DNA from: Cladocopium goreaui
Taxonomy: Eukaryota; Sar; Dinophyceae; Suessiales; Symbiodiniaceae
NCBI GenBank assembly: GCA_947184155.2
Contig: CAMXCT020002719.1
Span: 1 to 64,000 of the forward strand
Direction: 5' to 3'
DNA: 64,000 nucleotides
Shown: positions 42,153-54,800 of the stretch, piece after piece
How positions within the stretch are numbered: position 1 is the first letter of the stretch
Layout of the letters: every line of letters begins with the position of its first letter
Notes under the pieces: generated by a model
Seen by the model: only the letters and a program-made list of their open reading frames with translations
What the model was told of the DNA's origin: nothing
Databases searched by the model: none
Position numbers and translations under genes: made by a program

Positions 42153-42394
42153 TATATTATATATATACGGAAAATCATGTTACCAGAAACTCGGATTTTC
42201 CAATGACTTTCACAGCCCAACCCCAACGGCAACGGCAACCCCCGTCTTCAAGGATGCGAGCGAGGCGGCACCCCGCGCCGGCGAGGTGCCACGGCCAGCC
42301 AAAGTGCCTCCAGTGATGTGACCAATGCCACATGAAACATGTGGTAAAAAAGGGAGTGAACTTACATATCATTACATATCATTACATATCATTA

Positions 42395-42482
42395 GTCCAT
42401 GATACATTACATATCACTTATATATCCATTAGAATTTAGAAGTGACACATTCTAATGGATATATAAGTGATATGTCATGGAC
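42395..42482. repeat. Second hairpin, ~36-bp arms
   Basis: CCATGATACATTACATATCA and CTTATATATCCATTAGAAT form the left arm. The inverse (ATTCTAATGGATATATAAGT, GATATGTCATGG) forms the right arm, with a ~12-bp loop. It follows three copies of CATATCATTA. Confidence 0.75.
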
Positions 42483-45059
42483 ATATATCACTAAGTGTCA
42501 TATTTGACTGAAAATGAGATACCCCTGAATCCACTGCCCACCGCGTGACATTTGGGGCTATATTAACATTACTAACCATGTTCAGACAAAACATGACAAA
42601 ACCATTTTGGCAGTAACTGGCAATGATATTGGATGGAAGTCATCCTCCTGTCTGATCCTTTGGAACGCCCCCAGCCTGATGCACTACCAGGCGCTGTTGC
42701 CTCGCAAACGCCAAGGAGAAAGGCGCAACTGAGCATAAGTGGCATCAAAAATCGTTCAAAAATCGAATGATGGGGATATGAATGGGGGGTATGACACAAA
42801 TGTCCAATGCTATCCCATCATATTCCCCAATAAGCGTGTGGGATAGGCATCGAAAAAACTAGGTCCTTGGAAAAATCGCAAGTGGGTGACAAAATACCTC
42901 CATTCGACAACACTGAAGTGCCTCCCGCTGAGCACGTGGTACAACTGGGCCTCACATCATTTTGGTCATCCAAAGGCGACACCATCAGCTAGGAAGTAAA
43001 CAGTCCCTTGCCTGGATGTCCTGGGGTGGAGCGTTTGGGATAGCCTGGTGCAGCCACCAAGGCTACAGGAATCCATGAGGGTGGCTACATGACAAAAAAA
43101 CATGAAAAAAATGGGAGTGTAACCATAAATAGATGGGGTGCTACTTCAAAAAATCAAAGTGATCCCAATGTTTATACAACGTTTTTCCCATCACATCTAC
43201 AACATACATCTACAATATGATATTCCATAGAAGGCACGCAATTAAAAAAAAAAAAAAACGGAAATTCACCCAAAAAATGCCCCATTTACCACCCCGCCTC
43301 CACTGGCAGTTCCCACACCACGACTTGGCAGCGTGTTCCTAGCCGGGGCAGAAGCCTCGGTTCACATCAGGTGCCAATATGTGCCAATGATGAAATCCAA
43401 TGATCGTGTGAAAAAAGTGAAGTCCAATGATAACCCAAATAAAAATAGGTAATTAGTACTTCCAATAATTCTGCTCGTACATGCGCATATTCAAAGATCA
43501 ACATAGATTTTATATGGGGACAGTAGTAGTCTCCAATGAAAAAATGGATGGTAATCCACTGGGCACCCTGACAGTCACGCGCCGACTGCTCAACACATCT
43601 CGTCGGGGACCTCAGAACGACAGGCCAGTGCCAAAATCATGCAACATCAGTCCATCCTTGAGCTTCAGATTTGGAAAGTTTTCCACCAAAATCAACAGTT
43701 GTTGGTTGAATTTTGAGCTTTTCCATGTTGGAACTTGGAACAACCACATCTGACCCGAATGGATCGGTGCACTGGGCTTTCCAAGCTCTCCCCTCGCTTA
43801 GGCGAAGCCTGCCGCTCCGCTGGCGAGGCCCTCTCTGTCCTGGGCGGCATGGAACGTAAAAGCACACCACTGTGCTTAGTATTTGGGGGAGCATTTTTAC
43901 TTTCTGGGGGAAAGGTTTATTTGAAGGGGGAACTTTGACAAGACCTTTGTTATCCCCAATTGGTGAGTCTCATGCAAATGTTTCCTGAAAATCATTGCTG
44001 CGATATGACAAAACCCTCAAAATCTGGATGGTTCCATATATGTAGCAGGCTCAAAACAACGGAACGAATGGGGACATACCTTTCTGGCAGGGACTGAACC
44101 CAGTTTTGACTCAATGCTCAAGGGACATTCTTGGGGAACTGCCTAGAAGGCGCATAGAAGGCGCATAGAATATCGGAAGGGCCGGTAGTTGACATGAAAT
44201 TGAACAGTTGAAACTCATTGTCATTGGTGGAAAATCAAACATCGTCAACAACTATCAATGACTATCCGCCACACAAGGACAGGATACACCCCGGTCCTTG
44301 AACCATTCCGCTGACCCAATGGTACCACCTCACAAAGCCACTGAATCACAGGAAGCATTGCCATGGAGTCATGAAATAGATCAGTTTTTCATCCATTTAC
44401 TTCATGAAAACCTCCAATCAACAAGCGTTTTCCCCAGATTGTTTCTTCTACTTGGGATGTAAAGTTTGATCCATCCCCTGCAGTAAGTCGCCGGGCCGTC
44501 AGGTGGGTGTCATTGGGAATCGTTGGTGAGATCACCTCGCGTTGAGGAAATTTGGAAGCGCATCGCCACTATTTCCGGAACAAAACATGGAAATCAGGAC
44601 AAAATGTGGTATCTCAATGTATCTCATGGGTTTTTCACTTCACAATTCGTCACATCCCCATGTTTTTTCCCCCAAACTCCCCGCATTGAACTCGCCGTGT
44701 TCAACTCGGCCAAAGGACCACCGCAGTGTCGCCGTCCAGGAACTCCACTGAGGAGCCCGGAGCCAGGCCGCACGCCTGTTTTAGACGTGTTTCGGACACC
44801 AAAGAATTACTGTACCGTTCGGGATTACAACTGTTTCACCAGGATTCTTGGATTGAACATATTGAACCAACATATGAGCTCCCATCAACATCCTTTACAT
44901 GTGAGTAGTTGCTATTGTTATTATGGCTATCGCTTTTGGGGGGCCCTATCGCTTTCCAGGGTTTTGTGGAAATCAGCATATTCGAGATCCAACATGAAGC
45001 CCAAATCCATTCCTAAACAGGCTCGGAAATGGATCGAGGAGTTGTTTTGTTGGTTTCAG

Positions 45060-45300
45060 GTTCTTCTGCATTTTCCTTCATGTTCCTTTCATTTGCATGC
45101 ATATTCCTTTCATGTTGCATTCATTTCCTGTCACGTTCCTTTCATTCTCCTTTCATGTTCCTTTCATGTGTATTCATTTCCCTTGATGTTCCTTTCATAT
45201 TCCTTTCATTTTCATTCCAATGTGCATTCATGTCCTTTCATCTTCCTTTCATTTGCATGAATGTTCCTTTCATTTTGCATTCATGTCCTTCATTCCTTTC
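45060..45300. repeat. Degenerate TTCCTTTCAT repeat
   Basis: About 20 loose copies of TTCCTTTCATGT-like units, 10-17 bp apart. Probable minisatellite. The plus frame through it (SFHSPFMFLS-like) is an artefact. Confidence 0.7.
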
Positions 45301-45451
45301 TAAAGTTATGGAAATGGCTCTATGGCTTGGCCAGGGAACCGAGTGCAACAAATGGTTATCGCTAAGTTATCGCTAAGGTTATCGCTAAGTAACCCCTCGA
45401 ACATATGACATTGTTCGAAAGAAAATTGAAATTTGCCACAAAAAACGACAG

Positions 45452-45525
45452 AGTGAGAGAGAGAGAGAGAGAAACAGAGAGAGAGAGAAAGAAAGAAAGC
45501 AAAAAAAAGAACGAAAGAAAGAGCG
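45452..45525. repeat. GA-rich microsatellite
   Basis: Runs of GAGAGAGA and GAAAGAAAG with interruptions, purine-only on the plus strand. Confidence 0.85.
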
Positions 45526-45817
45526 AGCGAGTTCGATGCCAAATGATGTGGGAAACAGGCCACCACAGGTTGAATTCTCTCATCGGTTTTGCCTGTGAAT
45601 GTGCATAACAGTATTTGCTTGGTTTATGCCAAGTTTAACGGACTGTCGTGTATGGTCCCAGGTTGTCGCTTTTGGGGGGCCCTATCGCTTTACAGTGTTT
45701 CGTGCACATCTCTGACAAAAATAACGCCTGCACTTCCAAATGGTCAACCATTTTCACCGTGACTATCGGAAATCCTAATCCAACCAGCTTTTATTTTGGA
45801 TTTTTTGGAAAAAAAAC

Positions 45818-45911
45818 ATAGCACTCGTGCGGCTTGTACTCGTAGCACAGTGCCTTCACCACGGTGTTCTCGATTTGCTCGGGAGTTGCTCCAGGATACC
45901 ACACCACAGGC
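45818..45911 (-). CDS. Exon of unrecognised protein
   Basis: Starts after TGGCAG and reads PVVWYPGATPEQIENTVVKA, then LCYEYKPHECY. Codon use is G/C-ending and the text is clearly protein-like, perhaps a small alpha/beta ubiquitin-like or PB1-like fold, but I do not recognise the family. The 3' edge lies near a T-run where no GT is obvious. It could belong with the exons at 46.8-47.8 kb. Confidence 0.45.
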
Positions 45912-46761
45912 CTGCCAGGGGGGCCCACACGGAGAATCCGTGGTGAATCCGTGGTGAATCTCATGAATTTGCCCACCGAGGGAGCCAGTGATCATAATTG
46001 ATTGGATGATAAATATCTTATCAATTCAAGAATTGATGAGAATCAACTTACTTGGGGTTTGGTCAGTGTGGTCGCTGGTCATTTGCGTCAAATCAAATTA
46101 TCCACTCGCACAATCTATGTCACTTGGGACAGGATTTAGCACGGAACGCTTCGTCTCTGAAACTGCGGCCCTGATCTGTCTGGCCCAACACCGAGAAATC
46201 TAAGAAACCAGGAGCTCCAAATGAGCTCCAAATCATGCCAAGGCAGAGAGTAGGTTCAACCTCTCACCAATCCAGGTGTATCTTAGAATCCATCTTACAA
46301 TCCTTCAAGTCAAAATAAACTTCAAGTCTCAAAACACATATAGTGAATTGTATATAATTAGATTTAGATCATATTAGATTCATCTCCCAATCTAAAATGT
46401 TTAAAACCCAAACTTAGATGGACCAACCCAACTCCCCAGCACGGCCACGGCGCCACGGCGCCACGGCGCCACGGCCCGGGACCTCACTCGGCCATCCATC
46501 GACACAAAGATGCGCCGTCGGGGCACCAGGACTTTCAAGCATGCACCTCATCGCAAACGCTTCTCAAATCGATGTCGCAAAATGGTTTCTTCCATTTTCT
46601 TCCTGATTTCATACATCATACCGATCATACCCCTCTATATATATATATATATGTTCAAATAAATGTGTGCTGATGTATTTTGGAAGATTTGGAAGTAAGT
46701 CTATCATTCTGTCTTGCAATCAAGATAGATATGGAACAATCAAGACAGACTGCTCTTCAAC

Positions 46762-46821
46762 ATCTCAGCTGCACGGTCACCAAGCATGGCACCATCGTAA
46801 ATCTGCTCCACACTCTCCACC
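46762..46821 (-). CDS. Exon of unrecognised protein
   Basis: After GCCAAG the frame reads VESVEQIYDGAMLGDRAAEM. Short, helical and protein-like. The 3' edge is uncertain. Confidence 0.35.
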
Positions 46822-46974
46822 TTGGCAGTCGAAGGTAACCTATGAAACTGGGAAAGCTGGTAGTGTCACCCACCGGATTATTCCAAGTAATTCCAAATGA
46901 TTGCATGTTATCCCAAGTTATTCCATGCTATTCTCCCAATGAAACATGGATAAACGTGGTACCAGTTGTGTCAC

Positions 46975-47051
46975 TTCAGATCCATCGCCATAAGCGCTGC
47001 CTGACAGTACTTGCCATTCTGCTGCAACTGAAGTTGCTGGTCATCCAGCAC
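46975..47051 (-). CDS. Exon of unrecognised coiled-coil-like protein
   Basis: After GCGAG the frame reads VLDDQQLQLQQNGKYCQAAL, then MAMDL, and ends at a GT (GAA|GTGACAC). The 'LQxxGKYxxAAxxxxxL' text resembles helical segments of centrosomal or ciliary proteins, but the match is too short to name a family. Confidence 0.45.
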
Positions 47052-47668
47052 CTCGCGGGTTGGGAAGTGATTGGAATCCAGAACATCTCAAGCCCCTTCA
47101 CCAATATGTGAATAGAGTCCCACCATATCATAAACTTCTTTGTTGGGAATTCATTGTTTGTTTTATGGTAGTAGTGTTATATAATTGAAATTCACAGTCA
47201 TTAGTACAACATGACGCTGGGAAATTATCATTCACCATTGGGTGCGTCTGGTAATTCCTTGCTGGTTAAACCATGAAACCAACTCCAGGAACTGGAAGGA
47301 AAAAACGACTTAGACAACCACAGATGTGGTGCGGTACTTTAGGGAAGGCAAAGTTGGATCAATGTGCCGTTCATGAGCCATGACTAACCCATAAACAATC
47401 ATCAATTCAACAACTCAACCGCTTCAAAATGCTTCATCAATTTGGGTTACCACAACTATCGTCCCAACTCATTAAAAAAAAACATCCCAAAACATCCCAA
47501 AGGTATATTCTCCCATTAAAATCCATGAATTACCATCTGGTTACTATTGGTTATTTAACAGTTCGCCATGGAAAATCACCATGTTTAAGAACGGTAAACC
47601 ATCTATTTCTATGGGCCATGGCTTAACCATGGCTATCCCATACTGGTTGGATAACGACTGATCCCCAC

Positions 47669-47756
47669 CTCCAAGGCGTTCCGCAGCTCCGCCAGGGAGG
47701 GAGGCAGCTGCAGCTCCCGCAAAACGGCTTCGCGGTTGGGGTACTGCACGAAGAGA
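47669..47756 (-). CDS. Exon of unrecognised protein
   Basis: After CTCAG the frame reads LFVQYPNREAVLRELQLPPS, then LAELRNALE, and ends at GAG|GTGGGG. Good codon use and both splice sites make this a confident exon of unknown function. A possible start codon for the same gene is at 48191 (MATGQKLREAESQ). Confidence 0.5.
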
Positions 47757-49251
47757 CTGAGACCTCACCATAGCAAGTTCATGGATGTTATATGATGGTA
47801 ATAGTAATATTATGCTAGATATAAATGATATAAATGGAAAAACATATAATCAGATATAAGTTATATAAGTATCATCATAAAGATAAGATGGAACAATACA
47901 TCTTGGGGGGTGTGAACTGGATGTTGTGGGTTGTTGCAACAACGAAGTCGATGTCGCATTCATTTGTCTTGTCCGCTTTAATTTCGAAAAAGCAATCTCA
48001 AGGCCTTCTACCAGAAGTTGGTTCAAAGTTGTGGTAGGGATCAAGTGGTTCAACGTTTTCGCTTCATTTGGATGTGATTTGGAGGACAACAGCACAAGAA
48101 ATCTGGCAAACAACTGGGAAAACTCTACATAAAACCCAAATATTTCTAGTGGTTGCGACTCTGCTTCCCTCAGCTTCTGGCCGGTGGCCATTGCACAGCT
48201 GGAGCACAGCCACAGTTGATCTTATGAATGCACTTCAAAGCAAATGGTGGATAAACCTTACAGGTCTGTCCCATAGTTGGTGGAGATCCATTCTCCCATG
48301 GAATCTGATTGATTTCTCTCCTTGAAAATGGAGATGTTCTGTGGCCACTGGTAGTTGAAACAAGGACTCACCGCAGAAACGATGTCATCAATAGCATCTT
48401 GGATGTCAATTCCAATGCTCCAATTGGAAACCACAGGGGAGACCATGGATCGTGGGCCTCAATTTCCCAATTGGGGGTTCATCCATTTGGCTGGAAACCT
48501 GTCAGGAAGGTACCTTTCTCTGTGCGGGAAACCCCCAACTGTTGGGGACCTCCCAAGGGGGCGACCCCATCAATGACTACTGCTGGAGCACCTATGATCT
48601 GGTCGACCAATCCCGCACATGTTGCTATGTGTTGATGCTGACATCTCCCTTGATACAAACAGCTGCCCAGTGCCCAGTGGCTGAGCATGGGATAGAACCC
48701 ACTGCAAGACCAAGTCGGTGCAGCAAAAAGTTCCAGCAGATCTCCGCCAAATAAGACGTTTCCATAACATGCGGATCTGGAATGTTCACCAAGACTGGCT
48801 GATAATGCATCAGAAGTACCAGTATCAATGGACATTGGAATCCTCAAGTTCCCTTTCAAATCTTTCAACACTCATCGCATCTCATCGCTTTTTTCGTCGG
48901 CAGGTGCACACGATTCGTCATCGCAACATCTTGGTAGCCATGATAAGCATGGCTACCGCTGATACCAGGTACATCTCGGAGATCATCAACGGTGCAGGAT
49001 GTGTGCTGCATTGCCATGTAGGGAGCTGATGCATCGTGCCTGGTGCGGTGCCAGTTGTCCACAGCGATGAAGAAAAATCATTCATTTACGACATGTAAGC
49101 TGAGGTTGAAACATATGATGGGAAGTTTGATGGTGAAAAACACATCAAAAGGCAACTTTAAGCAAACCTCCAGGTCACCCAGAGTCAAGTCATTCCTTCA
49201 GAATCTTGATCAGGATGCCATAGGATGTTGGATATCAGCAGCTGTCGGACT
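47757..49251. other. Spacer or introns with weak exon candidates
   Basis: A minus frame at 48590-48485 (VVIDGVAPLGGPQQLGVSRT, then EKGTFLTGFQ) and an ATG-led segment at 48191 (MATGQKLREAESQ) look coding but are unassigned. The rest shows nothing recognisable. Confidence 0.3.
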
Positions 49252-50821
49252 TCAGGTCTCACATCGTGGCATGAAGTAGGCCCAATCCGCTTCAGCCTCC
49301 AACCCCTTGGCGCGTTGTGCCCTGAGGGATGCAGCCCGTTCGCGGTGATAGGCCGCTTCTAAGGTCAGCGGCAAACAGATGGGTTTGTGGATCCAAAGCG
49401 TCTGGTCATCCACCTCAGCCGAGCCATGCTGGGGAGATTCGACAAAGACTGCGCTGAACCACGTGTACCCGTGTACTACTCCACCCAAGCGACCTGGTTT
49501 GCTCGTTTGGATCCGTTTCCCCTATTGATCTCCCATTTCCTTGCCGTTGTTCCACACAATCCCCATCCATCCCCTTCCCACTTTCCACCAAAGCGCCCAG
49601 GGCAGGTACTCGCAGCCGAACCAGTGATGTTTCCTGCCCAGGCGAATCCGATTCGCCTCCTCCGCGATGCGGTTGGCCTTGCCGCCTAGGTGGAGGCCGC
49701 CGAGGCGCATGGGATGTAGCGCCAGGTCCAGTTGATAGGTGAAGAGGAAGGGGGGCATACAGAAGAACCTGGCGGCATTGAAAGATATTGAAAGAGGTCT
49801 GGGTCAAGAAATATTGGGCAAAAATGGGAGTAGATGATGTAGATGATGTAGTATGGAGGAATCTTGGACCGTTTCAGAATGTTTTAGAAACCAAACATGA
49901 TGAAAACCAGCGATTCCCAAAAGGGTCTCAAAGGTTCACCCCACATCAATTTTCTCTAACCCAAATCCAATGAAAAGGGATAAAACTGGAATTGACCGTT
50001 TAATGCTCAGTGCCAAGCAACACAATGTTCAACGGAAGAAAGGCATTGTCCCAGTGCAGCCGCACCCCACGCCAACGCATCGACATACTCCGCGCCAAAG
50101 ACATGCCTCCGACCTCATTTCATCCCGCTGGATCCCGCTGGCGGCACGCTCATGTGACCAGGAGCTGCTTGATGTTGGATATGTTGGTTGAGCATCCAGA
50201 TATTCATGCACTTTTTCAATGATTGCATAGTGTTATTCCCCAAGAAAATTGGGAAAATTCACAGGGTTGATCCTTGCTATTCCTTGTTGGTCCCCATCAT
50301 TTTCCTCCCTCCCAACATGCCAAGCATCGAAGGCATAGTATGCTCCGATCCAACAGAGACGTTCCCTGGTGGTGGCGATGCGCACCGCCACTTCCAAGTC
50401 TTTGCTCTTCTTCGCCTGTTTGATGTCGGCCTCAGTCCATGAGAATCCTATGAGAATCCTATGAGAATCCTTGGCTTAATCAAGCAGTACCAGAGGATGA
50501 AACAACCTCAACTGGGCATCGCACAATGTGAACATGAACCAAGAACAATCAAGACCATAAAAAAAATGTATAAAATTTCCTTCAACCTGCTTCAAATGTT
50601 TTTGAAACAGCTGGCCCAGACACATTTTTGAATGATTGGAGGATGGCTCTAAATGTATGTGTCAAGAGACAGGGCAAGTCAAAAGCGGCGGGTTCTCCGC
50701 TGGAATTTCCCAAACATCATGACCCGCGCATCATTCCCCAAGCAGTTCTCAGCCCAGCCGCTAATTTGGAGGCGAGCACCCCGCTTCGTAGGCGTTCTTC
50801 CAAGGAAAAGATGGACCCCAT
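49252..50821 (-). CDS. PLGRKT: PLGRKT-like (plasminogen receptor KT, DUF2368) protein
   Basis: Small membrane protein family; in animals a plasma-membrane and mitochondrial plasminogen receptor, function in protists unknown. Candidate first exon from ATG 50821: MGSIFSLEERL (animal PLGRKT starts MGFIFSKSM). About 50440-50335: ADIKQAKKSKDLEVAVRIAT, then TRERLCWIGAYYAF (family: REKQMAMQIAWSREFLKYFG). About 50130-50035: FGAEYVDALAWGAAALGQCL. 49768-49582: FFCMPPFLFTYQLDLALHPM, ending CEYLPWALWWK (family: PLSFILTYQYDLGYG). 49413-49252: VDDQTLWIHKPICLPLTLEA, ending ADWAYFMPRCET and a stop. The last junction is GT-AG, phase 0. TYQ-D-L and the 'LP..LxTxExxxxxR' tail are the best family marks. Middle exon edges are approximate. 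Confidence 0.65.
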
Positions 50822-51821
50822 GACGACAGGTGACTTTGGGGCGAATGGCCCTGCTGATGAGGAACCCTCAAAAATTGTTGAACGGTTGACGGTTTCAAGG
50901 GAGGTAATGGGAATTCCCTTGAAACAATAAGGTTTACTTCCAAGGGTAAACAATAATGGTAATACCGTAATACCCATATTATGGTTTACCACCATAATTA
51001 ACCATCATTTCTTGAAAAAAAATAAACCTTCTCAAACGTTGTCTCTGAGCAGGAACGGATGGAACCACCGTACTTTTGTAGCCGCACTGCACTGCAGGAG
51101 AAACCTTTTGCAACGATATCCATTATCATTAATTATGTCTAAAGGGTAGTAATAAACACATCAATACTTTCAAGACCACAGCACTGATCTGGCGTGGCAT
51201 GGTAAGATCTTGACTGTCATGAGTTCAAGAGAATCGTTTTCTGCCAGGAAAATCCTCATCAACTGTTCGACTACAAGTCAGAAAGCGTCAAATGATACAG
51301 CACATGCTGCAGTTTCACAGCTTTCGTCAAACCAATATGGGAACCAACCTTTTTTCTGTGGCCAGGCGTCATCTGAGCTCAGAAGCTCCAAAGTCGAAAG
51401 CATAGAAGAGTTATTGGTCAGCGAGGGACCAGAATTTCAGAAAAAAGTCAGATAACCGAACCGAACTAACCTTGACCAAGTCCATCTACTAGTTCACTCC
51501 ACTCGTCCGGGTTCCAACAAAGTTGCCTCGGCTCAATGCGCAAGCTACTGCCAGAACGACAAGTCAAAACCAATTCGGCAAGTTCAAAACCCTCGAGCAC
51601 AGAACTGCAACAGGTGTTTTTGGCAGTTTCGCGACCATCGCAGTCTTTACGTTCTTTGAATTTAATGTTGAATTCTGTCTGGCCAAGGGTGAACTCTTCA
51701 CTGGCAGTTGTTTCAAGTAAAGCAAGAAACTTCAACAAAAATGCAGCAAGTAGATGCAAATGCAAGCGCTCTACTCTTTTGATCAAGAAGGTGTAGCGTG
51801 CTTCCCATGATAAACATTTTG
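50822..51821. other. Spacer between two minus-strand genes
   Basis: No gene recognised. It holds the 3' flank of the lipase-GTPase gene and the 5' flank of the PLGRKT-like gene. 50930-51010 contains a short inverted repeat around GGTAATACCGTAATACCCA. Confidence 0.4.
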
Positions 51822-54800
51822 TCAGCCACTAGCAGCCAAAATCTGAGCCTCAGCCTCTGCTTCACGTTCTTCTTCGCGGCGTTGCCTTGCCGCTTGGCAC
51901 TGCTGGACCCAATTTGTCCAATTCACCTGGTTCACGGCACGTTGCAAATGATCATTCTCCTTCTTTGGGTCCAGCACCTTCTGACACCAGTTGGCAACAC
52001 CACGGGCATCAAGAACAAGATCACGGATGTCTTCAGCAACAGAGTCGATCTCTTCACGTGTGCGACTCAGGTCTGCAAACATGATCTCAACATTGGTAAA
52101 TTTTGAATTTAAAAATGTCGAAAAGAAATTTCCCATCCGTGTTCCTTCAAACTTCTTCGTTCGTGTCCTTGAAAACTCCTCCTTCATGTTGGCCAACATA
52201 GTCTTCTTGATCGTGAGTAGCTCTTGTTTGGAAAGCTTCTCGCCTGTTGCAAGCCTCCTCTTCTCAATGACTTGATTGAGCAAGATGAGAACATGAGGCG
52301 AAGGGCTTGCAGCCTGGTCCAAGGTGACTACAATGTTTTTCACATCGTCACCTTGCTCCAATCCTTGGTAGGAGCGAATGTAGACATAAGCCTTGGCAGC
52401 ACACGCCCCAGCCCTAAATTTTCCAACGAGCTCATCTTGGGCAGCATCCAGGCCTGGTGTGTCAATGACCAAAGCTCCTTGTCCCCACTTGTGGGCATTG
52501 ACTCCCTGCGTCCGACATTCTTGCATGTAGCCAGCCCCCTGCTCCAGCTCTGGAGACATCAGCAGTTGTGAGACGAGCGTTGTCTTGCCAGAGTTGGCAG
52601 GGCCAGAAACGAAGACTGTTGGGATGCACACTGTCTCTTTGATATTGTGGATGATCCTCACTGCTTCGTATCGTCGGTTGACTTCTTGCAGCCCTGGGCT
52701 CCTCAGGCCCACAAAGCGACCGGTGGCTACCCATTGCGGTACTCCGGACACCTTGCCAAGCTCAACCAGCTCAATCAATCTCTTTTCTTTCTCGAACTCA
52801 TCATTCCTCAAGAAAGCCGGAAATTCGACCAGGGAGCAGCCTGCCTCCTCAAGGAGCACTGCCAACATCTGGTTGTATTGGAATGGCAGGCGGTCATCTG
52901 AGAGGCGCAGAGCCATCAAAAAGGCAAGGGAAGAGACGCCTCCTGTCAAATAACCGCCTGTGGCAGGGAAAACTGAAGGCAGCAGAAGACTGAGGCCCCC
53001 GGAATACACAAAGGCGGCTGTCACGCCAGCAAACCCAGCTACTGTCAAGATCCCGCGAGCAAACAGCCCCTTTTTGCTGGGAAGTTTCAAGCCGCCAGGT
53101 GGACATATCCAGTCTAGCGTCGCTTGGATCAATTTCTTGGCGTCCTCTCCTTCTCCTACGTGGCACAGCGCTTCTGCTGCATTTGCCTTTGATACGTGGT
53201 AGTGATCCATAAGACCGAACTGACCCAGCTGATCCAACCTCACCAACTCCTGTAGGAGGTGTGTATCGCTAACATAATGCTCCATCAGCCATGCCTGCTT
53301 CAGAGTCCGTCGAACAAAGTTTTTGTCGAAGCGCAAGTCTGCATCCCGCGCAAGCCCCATGTCCACGCTCCTGGAGGAGCTGAAATCTGTACTGTTCAGT
53401 GGAAACTCAATCAATGGTCCGACATCAGGGCGGAACCGCAACCGCTTGCTGTCCTCAAGTTTTTTGCTTTGGTCAAGTCCTTGCTGCTGCAGTGTCAAGA
53501 ATGTATCTTCTTGGAGAACTGGCACTATGCTTTCTGCAACTTGAAACTGATCGTCAGCGAACAATTCCATCCCTGCAGTGCCGAGAAGGTCAAGATTCTT
53601 GCCAATGATACCGTAAAGCACCTCGTTCTTCTCAAGATCCGAAAAAACTATGACACTTACAACATTGACTTGTGATGCCACTGACATGGGGGAAGGAGCA
53701 TCTGTGGGGCATGAGCCGGAGGAAACTGAGCGGCTAGGTTCCAATGGTACTGGAACATCAAGAAACTCCTTCACAGGCCTGTGGTTTAGAACCAGTTTGT
53801 AGGCAGAAACGTCATGCCTCCGTATGTTGTCGTTTGTCAAATTGCCTTTGAAGCTCTTGTCCAAGAGCTTGGCTGGCCCAAGTTCCTCAAGCACCTCCAT
53901 TCCTCTTGACCAAGTACATTCGTACGGCCCAGCAGCAGGCGCTCGGAGGAAAACATAGATTCCAAACGGCTTGTAGATGTCAATCACTTTGGCAATGCTC
54001 TTGGCAGCTGGCAACATCGCCAAGCGTTGCAAAGCATCAGCCACTGGAGCAGAGGGCAAGAAATTCAACAAGACTGTTGAGAGGCCTGCTTTGCCAGTCA
54101 AGCAGTTCAGGATGCTGCCGATCTCTTGTGGAGACGCATCAATGCTGCGGGATAGGTCCGACCCTGCCCTGCACAACTCAGCTAGGCTTTCTGCCAAGTT
54201 GAGAAGTCGAGGAACTGGGTCATCCCCATTCACAATGTTCACGAAATGGGAAGTCCAATCCAATCTCTCAACATCTCTGGCAACTTCTTCGCAGGCTGCC
54301 AAGGGCGCAGCAAAAGCCACCGAAGAAATTGGAAGCTTCAACTGCTTGAACTCGTCCTGGCGCTTGGCCCACAAACAAGAGAGATGGCTCACAGCCCCCC
54401 CAAGGGAGTGGCCGGTGAAAATCATAGCCTCACAGCCAAAGTGCTCCACCATTCTGTGCATGAATGGGAATTTCATACAAGCGCATCTCTCCCAGAATCC
54501 TCCGTGCACCTTGCCACCAACTCCCACACCAGAGACAGGGATCAGGGTCAGATTCGTTGTCCAATCACCTGATGCATGCGTTCCAGCAAAGGCTGCGAAA
54601 AAGCAAGATCTTCCTGAAGGGGCCACCACACAAAACAGGTATTTTTGCTTTGTTCGTGGACATTGGGCATGCAAGAAAAGATCAGGAGCACGTCCCTTCT
54701 TGAACTTGGCAGTCTCGTCTGAGTCTTCACCGCAAGACTTGTAGGCTAGAGCACAAAGCTCAGCACACACCATGATCTCCTCATGAGTGATGGGCAAAGG

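Larger units (their letters stand above)
40910..44680. other. Intron-rich stretch with unassigned G/C-rich segments
   Basis: Mostly A/T-rich. Short G/C-richer minus-strand segments look like exons of a Gly/Ala/Ser/Pro-rich protein: 41260-41310 (LQAQPPKVSAPEELGRPSEG), 42195-42315 (LAGRGTSPARGAASLASLKT), 42645-42725 (VAPFSLAFARQQRLVVHQAG) and 43305-43370 (ASAPARNTLPSRGVGTASGG). They may belong to the WD40 gene at 39.3-40.8 kb. None has a recognised domain. Confidence 0.3.
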
